From positions 1-16,141 of the forward strand of contig DATLYF010000098.1 in the NCBI GenBank assembly GCA_035575095.1: a DNA stretch of 16,141 nt, written 5' to 3'. Below are positions 7,281-13,123 of the stretch, piece after piece. The stretch comes from DATLYF01 sp035575095 (lineage in GTDB: Bacteria; Pseudomonadota; Gammaproteobacteria; Competibacterales; Competibacteraceae). A program made the translations under genes and the position numbers. The notes beneath the pieces were generated by a model. The model made no database searches. It saw only the letters and a program-made list of their open reading frames with translations, and was not told the DNA's origin. Every line of letters begins with the position of its first letter. Position 1 is the first letter of the stretch.

Positions 7281-7568
7281 TCAGTTCGCCGGACGGTCGG
7301 AGTGGCCGAGGCTCTTGTCCGGGGCGATGATGTCGCGTACCCGTTGCTTGAGCTCCTTGGCCTCGGGGAAGCGCCCCTCCTCCTTGCGCGACCAGACCAG
7401 CGCGCCGTCGACGCGCACCTCGAACACGCCGCCGGTGCCCGGTTGCAGCGCCACCTCCCCCAGCTCCTGCTCGAAGGTGGTGAGCAGTTCCTGGGCCAGC
7501 CAGGCGGCGCGCAGCAGCCAGCGGCACTGGGTGCAGTAGCGGATCTCGACGCGGGGCAGCGGATTCAT
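7281..7568 (-). CDS. SelT/SelW/SelH-type (Rdx family) thioredoxin-fold protein, Cys form
   Basis: A 95-residue protein with the SelW-like pattern VEIRYCTQCRWLLRAAWLAQELL near the N-terminus, where C12 and C15 make the CxxC redox site (selenocysteine in some animal homologues, ordinary Cys here), followed by GGVFEVRVDG and a C-terminal helix with LKQRVRDII. The family is thought to act in thiol redox; the partner is unknown. The start is chosen at the ATG after CGAGGACCGCC; an upstream ATG would add 15 residues before the first beta strand. It lies between the GST-like and GNAT genes on the same strand. Confidence 0.85.
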   Translation of the reverse strand: MNPLPRVEIRYCTQCRWLLRAAWLAQELLTTFEQELGEVALQPGTGGVFEVRVDGALVWSRKEEGRFPEAKELKQRVRDIIAPDKSLGHSDRPAN

Positions 7569-7656
7569 GGCGGTCCTCGGACGGTTGGGCGACTCCTTGC
7601 CATACTGTCCCACGCCGCCGCTCCTCGGTAAACCCGCGTGCCGGGTCGCGGGCCAT

Positions 7657-8319
7657 TCAAATGCCGACCTCCTCGGCCTCCAGTACCTCCGTCTCGGCCT
7701 CCGCCGCCCGCTGCCACTCGCCCATGGCCGGGTCGGACAGCACCGTATCGACGTAAGCGCGCTGCACCGGTCCCAGCGTCACGCCATAGGTGACGAAGCG
7801 CGTCGCCACCGGCGCGTACATCGCATCGGCGATGGTGAAAGCGCCGAACAGCCAAGGGCCGCTATTGCCGTAGCGTTTGTGGCACTGCGCCCAGATCGCC
7901 TGGATGCGGGCGATGTCGGCAGTGACCGCCGCATCGATCGGTACCGTCCGGCCGCGGGCGCGCACGTTCATGGGCATGGCCTGGCGCAGGGCGGCGAACC
8001 CGCCATGCATCTCGGCGCTGATAGAGCGCGCCATGGCGCGGGCAGCGGGATCGGCCGGCCAGAGCCCGGCGGCGGGAAAGCGCTCGGCGAGATACTCGCA
8101 GATGGCCAGGGAGTCCCACACCACCCGCTCGCCGTGATGCAGCACCGGCACCTTGCCGCTGGGCGACCAGGCGGCGATGTCACGGGTGAACGTCTCGGTG
8201 TCCAGCGGCAACCGGACCTCCTGGAACGGCACGCCCAGGTGCTTGAGCACCAGCCAGGGACGCAGCGACCAGGAGGAATAGTTCTTGTTGCCGATGATCA
8301 GGGTATAGCGGTCGGACAT
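7657..8319 (-). CDS. glutathione S-transferase family protein
   Basis: A 220-residue protein with an N-terminal thioredoxin-like GST domain (TLIIGNKNYSSWSLRPWLVLKHLGVPF, then WSPSGKVPVLHHGERVVWDSLAICEYLAE) and an all-helical C-terminal domain. The GKVPVL cis-proline turn and the DS pair that binds the glutathione gamma-glutamyl group are visible; the NYSSWSLRP segment puts Ser near the usual catalytic position. The electrophile or stress it acts on is not known. GGAGG lies five bases before the ATG. It is the first gene of the GST, SelW-like, GNAT group (gap to the next gene 88 bases) and is divergent from the GGDEF-EAL gene across 137 bases. Confidence 0.9.
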   Translation of the reverse strand: MSDRYTLIIGNKNYSSWSLRPWLVLKHLGVPFQEVRLPLDTETFTRDIAAWSPSGKVPVLHHGERVVWDSLAICEYLAERFPAAGLWPADPAARAMARSISAEMHGGFAALRQAMPMNVRARGRTVPIDAAVTADIARIQAIWAQCHKRYGNSGPWLFGAFTIADAMYAPVATRFVTYGVTLGPVQRAYVDTVLSDPAMGEWQRAAEAETEVLEAEEVGI

Positions 8320-8430
8320 CGAGGCCTCCGGTGGGATGCAGGACAGTGCAGATGCAGGATCGCGACGCGATTCACTATTCTTAAGAAACCATTGGATAGT
8401 TCCAAGGAAAATCGCTGCGGGGAGGGAAGC

Positions 8431-8460
8431 ATGGGGTTGCGTGCCGCCGCCGCGCCATGA
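8431..8460 (+). CDS. nine-codon leader mini-ORF overlapping the GGDEF-EAL start
   Basis: ATG at 8431 with a good GGAGGG site just upstream encodes MGLRAAAAP and stops at TGA 8458-8460. That stop overlaps the ATG of the GGDEF-EAL gene as ATGA. The GGDEF-EAL start itself has no visible ribosome site of its own, so ribosomes ending the mini-ORF may restart there (translational coupling). Whether the peptide is made is inference. Confidence 0.45.
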   Translation: MGLRAAAAP

Positions 8461-10820
8461 TCAGCCTGTTCCACCGTCTGCGCCGGCACTCTGTGCTGAC
8501 CGCGCTGCAGCTCATGCTCATCGCGCTGCTGGTGTCGGCGTCCCTGGCCCTGGGCTATTACGTGCACGACACTCTGGAGCGGCTGCAGCAGGGTTTGCCC
8601 GCCGAGCTGCTGCGCCAGACCAATGACCTGCTGGTGGTGGTAGAGGCGCTGCAGCGGCTCGGCCAAGCCGCAGAGCAGGCCCTGCTCGAGCCAGACGATC
8701 CGGTCCATCGCCAGCGCCTGCTGGCCGACAACCAGGACCTGCTCGACCGCCTCAAGGCATTGCGCACCAGCTACATGTTCGACAATCTGGCCGGTGCCTC
8801 GGCCCTGCACGCCCTGGTCAACCCTGCCGCCGAGGACATCCAGCGCTGGCTGCACCACGGACTGCCCGGCAGCGCCGCCGACTCGCCCGCCGTCCTGAGG
8901 CTGGTGAACACCCGCGCCCGCGATGTTTACGCCCGGACTCGGGAGCTCTCCCTGCGGGCCCATCGCAGCGCCATCGGGCTGCTGGAACAAGAGGTCTCGC
9001 GCCTGCAGCGCTTTCGGGCGAGCCTGCCCTGGCTGCAGCTGTTCCTGTTCGGCCTGACCCTGGTGGTGGTAGGCCTGTTCGTCAGTCAGCGTCGCGGCGA
9101 GGCACGGCTGGCGGCGCTGCGCGAGCAACTGGCCGATGCCGTCGAGAGCATCCCCGAAGGCTTCATCCTCACCGACGCCGAGGACCGGGTCGTGATGTGC
9201 AATACCCAATACCGGCGCCTCTACCCCGAGCTGGGTGCCCTGGCCCGGCCCGGCGTGCCCTACGAGCAACTGCTGCGCCACTATCTCGCCCATGCCCCGG
9301 TGCTCGGCAGCGAGGGGCGCGAGGAGGAGACCATCGCCGCACGGCTGGCGCGCCACCGCAATCCCGGCCCGCCCAGCGAACTGGAACTGCGCGACGGCCG
9401 GCGCATCCGTGTCAACGAGCAACGCACCCGCAACGGCGGCATCGTCGGCATCCACGCCGACATCAGCGACCTGCGCCAGGTACAAGAGCGGCTGCAGCAC
9501 CTGGCCACCCACGATGCCCTCACCGGCCTGCCCAACCGTGCCTACTGCCTGGAGCGCCTGGAGCAAGCCCTGGCCCGGGCGCGCCGCCACGGCAGCCGCT
9601 TCGCCGTGCTGTTCCTCGACCTGGACCGCTTCAAGCTGGTCAACGACACCCTCGGTCATCACGCCGGCGACGAACTCTTGCAGCAGGTGGCGGCACGGCT
9701 ACAGCAGCAGCTGCGTGGCGAAGACACCCTGGCGCGGCTGGGCGGAGACGAGTTCATGATCATCCTCGAGGATCAGCCGCCGGAAAGCAGTGCCGTGACC
9801 TTCTGCCAGCGCCTGATCCAGGCCCTGGGCGAGCCGTTTCGGGTGACCGGGCAGGAGGTCATCGTGACCAGCAGCATCGGCATCGCCTACCATCCCGAGC
9901 ACGGCAGCGACGTGCACAGCCTGATGCGCCACGCCGATGCCGCCAGCTATCAGGCCAAGGCCCAGGGCCCCAACCAGTTCCAGGTTTACAACGGCGCCAG
10001 CGGCGCGCTGCAACTGCAGCGCCTGCGGCTGGAACAGGACCTGCGCCTGGCCCTGGAACGCAACGAGCTACGGCTGCACTATCAGCCCCGCTACAGCGTC
10101 GACGGCGTCCGTATGACCGGGGTCGAGGCCCTGCTGCGCTGGCACCATCCCCAGCTCGGCCTGCTCGGCCCCGCCACCTTCCTCGAGCTGGCCGAGGAGA
10201 GCGGTCTGATCGTGGCTATCGGCACCTGGGTGCTGGCGCAGGCCTTGCGCGACTACAGTCAATGGCGCAGCCGCGGGCTGGCGCCGCCGCGCCTGGCCCT
10301 CAATCTCTCGGTGCGCCAGCTCGGTCAGACACAGTTGCCGGCGCAGTTCCAGCAGACCCTGGAGCGTTACGCCGTCAGCGCCGACAGCCTGGAACTGGAG
10401 CTCAACGAGATCAGCCAGCTGGAACCGCCGCAGCCCGCCTTCCAGGTGCTGCAGCAGCTGGCTGCGGCCGGGATGCATCTGTCCCTGGACGATTTCGGCA
10501 CCGGCTATTCCTCGCTGCGCCTGCTGCAATGCCTGCCGCTGGAGTCGGTAAAGATCGACCGCGCCTTCATCGGCCAGCTGGATGGGCCGGGCAATGGCCG
10601 TGCCATCGTCGGCGCCCTGCTCGACCTGGGTCGCGCCATGAAGCTGCGCATGGTCGCCGAAGGGGTGGAGACGGCGGCACAGTTGCGCTGGTTGGGCGAG
10701 CAGGGCTGCAGCGAAGTGCAGGGCAATCTGCTCTGCCCGCCGCTGCCCGCCGCCGAGCTGGAGGTCCGCCTGGGCGGCCCGCCACCGCGCCAGGTCCGCG
10801 CCGAGCTGCTGCTGCGCTGA
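8457..10820 (+). CDS. membrane GGDEF-EAL protein (c-di-GMP synthesis/breakdown)
   Basis: A 787-residue inner-membrane signalling protein. Order: TM helix (about 13-35), extracytoplasmic helical sensor region (about 36-187), second TM (about 188-208), PAS-like segment (about 220-340), GGDEF domain (about 345-510) and EAL domain (about 525-770). The diguanylate cyclase motif GGDEF (429-433) and the product-inhibition site RGED (420-423) five residues before it are intact. The phosphodiesterase motifs EAL (557-559), DDFGTG (678-683), KID (from 699) and AEGVET are also intact, so both activities look possible; which dominates cannot be told. The sensor is of no type I recognise and is Leu/Gln/Ala-rich. 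The ATG overlaps the stop of a mini-ORF. The TVP38-oxidoreductase gene follows 92 bases later on the same strand. Confidence 0.93.
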   Translation: MISLFHRLRRHSVLTALQLMLIALLVSASLALGYYVHDTLERLQQGLPAELLRQTNDLLVVVEALQRLGQAAEQALLEPDDPVHRQRLLADNQDLLDRLKALRTSYMFDNLAGASALHALVNPAAEDIQRWLHHGLPGSAADSPAVLRLVNTRARDVYARTRELSLRAHRSAIGLLEQEVSRLQRFRASLPWLQLFLFGLTLVVVGLFVSQRRGEARLAALREQLADAVESIPEGFILTDAEDRVVMCNTQYRRLYPELGALARPGVPYEQLLRHYLAHAPVLGSEGREEETIAARLARHRNPGPPSELELRDGRRIRVNEQRTRNGGIVGIHADISDLRQVQERLQHLATHDALTGLPNRAYCLERLEQALARARRHGSRFAVLFLDLDRFKLVNDTLGHHAGDELLQQVAARLQQQLRGEDTLARLGGDEFMIILEDQPPESSAVTFCQRLIQALGEPFRVTGQEVIVTSSIGIAYHPEHGSDVHSLMRHADAASYQAKAQGPNQFQVYNGASGALQLQRLRLEQDLRLALERNELRLHYQPRYSVDGVRMTGVEALLRWHHPQLGLLGPATFLELAEESGLIVAIGTWVLAQALRDYSQWRSRGLAPPRLALNLSVRQLGQTQLPAQFQQTLERYAVSADSLELELNEISQLEPPQPAFQVLQQLAAAGMHLSLDDFGTGYSSLRLLQCLPLESVKIDRAFIGQLDGPGNGRAIVGALLDLGRAMKLRMVAEGVETAAQLRWLGEQGCSEVQGNLLCPPLPAAELEVRLGGPPPRQVRAELLLR

Positions 10821-10912
10821 AGGGAAAGGGAACGCATCCGCCGCCGCGTCATGGTGCGTATAAGTCGATACGGCGCATCCACCGCCACCCCGACCATCAC
10901 AGAGGAGGTCGC

Positions 10913-13108
10913 ATGCACAAGGGCAAGCTGCTGCTGGCGGGGCTGATCGCCGTCCTGATCGTCGCCTTCTTCGCTCTCGACCTGGACCGCTACCTCAGCC
11001 TGGAGTATTTCCGCGCCCAGCAGAGCGCTATCATCGGCTACCGGGATGCCCATCCCCTGGCCAGCGCCCTGCTGTTCTTCGCCGTCTACGTGGCGGTCAC
11101 TGCCCTGTCCCTGCCTGGCGCCACGGTCATGACTCTGGTGGCCGGCGCCATCTTCGGCCTGGGCTGGGGTCTGCTCATCGTCTCCTTCGCCTCCACCTTG
11201 GGCGCCACCCTGGCCTTCCTCAGCGCCCGCTTCCTGCTGCGTGACTGGGTGCAGACCCGCTTCGGCGAGCGCCTGAGCACCATCAACCGCGGCGTGGAGC
11301 GCGACGGCTCTTTCTACCTGTTCAGCCTGCGCCTGGTGCCGCTGTTCCCGTTCTTCCTCATCAACCTGGCCATGGGCCTGACCCCGCTGCGCGCCGTGAC
11401 CTTCTACTGGGTCAGCCAACTCGGCATGCTGCCTGGCACCCTGGTCTACATCAACGCCGGCACCCAGCTCGGCCGCCTGGAATCGGCTTCCGGTCTCCTC
11501 TCTCCGGCCCTGCTGGCCTCCTTCGCCCTGCTCGGCGTGTTTCCGCTGCTGGCACGCAAGGCGGTGGACTGGCTCCGGGCACGCCAGGTCTACCGTGGCT
11601 GGAGCCGGCCACAGCGCTTCGACCGCAACCTGATCGTGATCGGCGCCGGCGCGGCCGGCCTGATGTGCGCCTATATCGCCGCCGCGGTCAAGGCGCGGGT
11701 GACACTGATCGAGAAGCAGCGCATGGGCGGCGACTGCCTCAATACCGGCTGCGTGCCGTCCAAGGCGCTACTGCGCTCGGCGCGGCTGGCGCAGCAGATA
11801 CGCCGTGCCAGGGAGTTCGGCCTGCGCGTCGGCGCGCCCGAGGTGGACTTCGCTGCGGTGATGGAGCGTGTGGCGCGGGTGATCCGCCAAGTGGAACCCC
11901 ACGATTCGGTGGAGCGCTATACCGGTCTCGGCGTGGAGGTGATCCAGGGCGAGGCCCGGCTCACTTCGCCGTGGACGGTGGCGGTGGCCGGCCGCAGCCT
12001 CAGTGCCCGCGCCATCATCATCGCCGCCGGCGCCAGTCCATTCGTGCCGCCCATCCCCGGCCTGGCCGAGCTGGACTACCTGACCTCGGACAACCTCTGG
12101 TCGCTGCGCGAACTGCCGGCGCGGCTGCTGGTGCTGGGCGGCGGCCCCATCGGCTGCGAGCTGGCCCAGGCCTTCGCCCGCCTCGGCAGCCAGGTGACAC
12201 TGGTGGAGATGCTGCCGCGTCTGCTGATCCGCGAAGACCCGGAGATCTCCGCCATGGTGCTGGAACGTTTCCGCGCCGAGGGGCTGGACGTGCGCCTCGG
12301 CCACCGCGCGCGGGAGTTCTGCATGCTGGCGGGCGAACGGGTGCTGCTCTGCGAGCACAGCGGCGGCGAGGTGCTGATACCCTTCGACCGGGTGCTGGTG
12401 GCGGTAGGGCGCAAGGCCGACACCCACGGCTACGGCCTGGAGGAGCTGGGCATCGCCTTGACCCGCGCCGGTACCATCGAGGTCAACGAATATCTGCAGA
12501 CCCGGTATCCCAATATCTACGCCGTGGGCGACGTGGCCGGCCCCTACCAGTTCACTCACACCGCTTCGCACCAGGCCTGGTATGCCACGGTCAACGCCCT
12601 GTTCGGCGCTCTGCGCCGGTTCAAGACCGACTATTCGGTGATCCCCTGGGCCACCTTCACCGAGCCGGAGGTAGCACGGGTCGGCCTCAATGAACTGGAG
12701 GCGCAAGAGCAGGGCATCGCCTACGAGGTGACCACCTATGGCCTCGACGATCTGGACCGCGCCATCGCCGACGGCGTGGCCCACGGTCTGGTCAAGGTGC
12801 TTACCGCGCCGGGCCGCGACCGCATTCTCGGCGTCACCCTGGTCGGCGAGCATGCCGGCGACCTGATCGCCGAGTTCGTCGCCGCCATGCGCCACGGTCT
12901 GGGCTTGAACAAGATCCTCGCCACCATCCACATCTACCCGACCCTGGCCGAGGCCAATAAGTACGCTGCCGGGGCCTGGAAGCGCTCCCACGCACCGCAG
13001 GGACTGCTGCGCTGGGTGGCGCGCTACCACGCCTGGCGCCGGGGCGATGCGGCGGGCGCCGCCGCAGCCGAGCCCCTGACAGTTTCTTCTCAGCGCAAAG
13101 ATACGTAA
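10913..13108 (+). CDS. TVP38/TMEM64 membrane domain fused to FAD-dependent disulfide oxidoreductase
   Basis: One 731-residue reading frame. Residues 1 to about 225 form a DedA/VTT-like TVP38/TMEM64 (SNARE-associated) membrane domain with several hydrophobic helices and the typical SLPGATVMTLVAGAIFG and RLVPLFPFFLINLAMG segments. From about 236 follows a complete pyridine nucleotide-disulfide oxidoreductase: FAD loop VIGAGAAGLMCAY, redox pair CLNTGC (C275, C280), NAD(P)H loop LGGGPIGCELAQAF, second FAD motif NIYAVGDVAG and C-terminal dimerisation domain. At the dihydrolipoamide-dehydrogenase HPTxxE site the sequence is YPTLAE (Y675, E680), so the catalytic His is replaced, as in mercuric reductase. 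The C-terminal Cys pair of MerA and its N-terminal HMA domain are absent. The start has an excellent AGGAGG site; the frame stays open far upstream only as a GC-rich shadow. Such fusions are known in databases but their substrate is, to my knowledge, unknown. Confidence 0.92.
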   Translation: MHKGKLLLAGLIAVLIVAFFALDLDRYLSLEYFRAQQSAIIGYRDAHPLASALLFFAVYVAVTALSLPGATVMTLVAGAIFGLGWGLLIVSFASTLGATLAFLSARFLLRDWVQTRFGERLSTINRGVERDGSFYLFSLRLVPLFPFFLINLAMGLTPLRAVTFYWVSQLGMLPGTLVYINAGTQLGRLESASGLLSPALLASFALLGVFPLLARKAVDWLRARQVYRGWSRPQRFDRNLIVIGAGAAGLMCAYIAAAVKARVTLIEKQRMGGDCLNTGCVPSKALLRSARLAQQIRRAREFGLRVGAPEVDFAAVMERVARVIRQVEPHDSVERYTGLGVEVIQGEARLTSPWTVAVAGRSLSARAIIIAAGASPFVPPIPGLAELDYLTSDNLWSLRELPARLLVLGGGPIGCELAQAFARLGSQVTLVEMLPRLLIREDPEISAMVLERFRAEGLDVRLGHRAREFCMLAGERVLLCEHSGGEVLIPFDRVLVAVGRKADTHGYGLEELGIALTRAGTIEVNEYLQTRYPNIYAVGDVAGPYQFTHTASHQAWYATVNALFGALRRFKTDYSVIPWATFTEPEVARVGLNELEAQEQGIAYEVTTYGLDDLDRAIADGVAHGLVKVLTAPGRDRILGVTLVGEHAGDLIAEFVAAMRHGLGLNKILATIHIYPTLAEANKYAAGAWKRSHAPQGLLRWVARYHAWRRGDAAGAAAAEPLTVSSQRKDT

Positions 13109-13115
13109 TTACGTA
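13102..13115. repeat. perfect 14-bp palindrome between convergent genes
   Basis: TACGTAATTACGTA is its own reverse complement. It includes the TAA stop of the oxidoreductase fusion gene and fills most of the 15-base gap to the stop of the convergent histidine kinase gene. It contains two overlapping copies of ACGTAAT. It may be a small terminator-like stem or a protein site; nothing more can be said. Confidence 0.5.
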
Positions 13116-13123
13116 ATACGCAA

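Noticed and set aside
8359..8407. Short palindromes (ATCGCGACGCGAT, TTCTTAAGAA) and a weak TTGGAA-17-AAGAAT promoter in the GST/GGDEF-EAL divergent gap
   Set aside because: Each is short or matches the promoter consensus in only four of six bases per box; not enough to call a site.
8298..9662. 454-codon minus-strand open frame opposite the GGDEF-EAL gene
   Set aside because: Low-complexity Gln/Gly/Ala-rich shadow of a high-GC gene, with no ribosome site or recognisable domain.
9197..10912. Open frame running some 1700 bases upstream of the TVP38-oxidoreductase start, which would give a 1303-residue protein
   Set aside because: The extra part is Arg/Pro/Ala-rich, matches no domain and lies inside the GGDEF-EAL gene in another frame; the true start has AGGAGG and a normal membrane-protein N-terminus.
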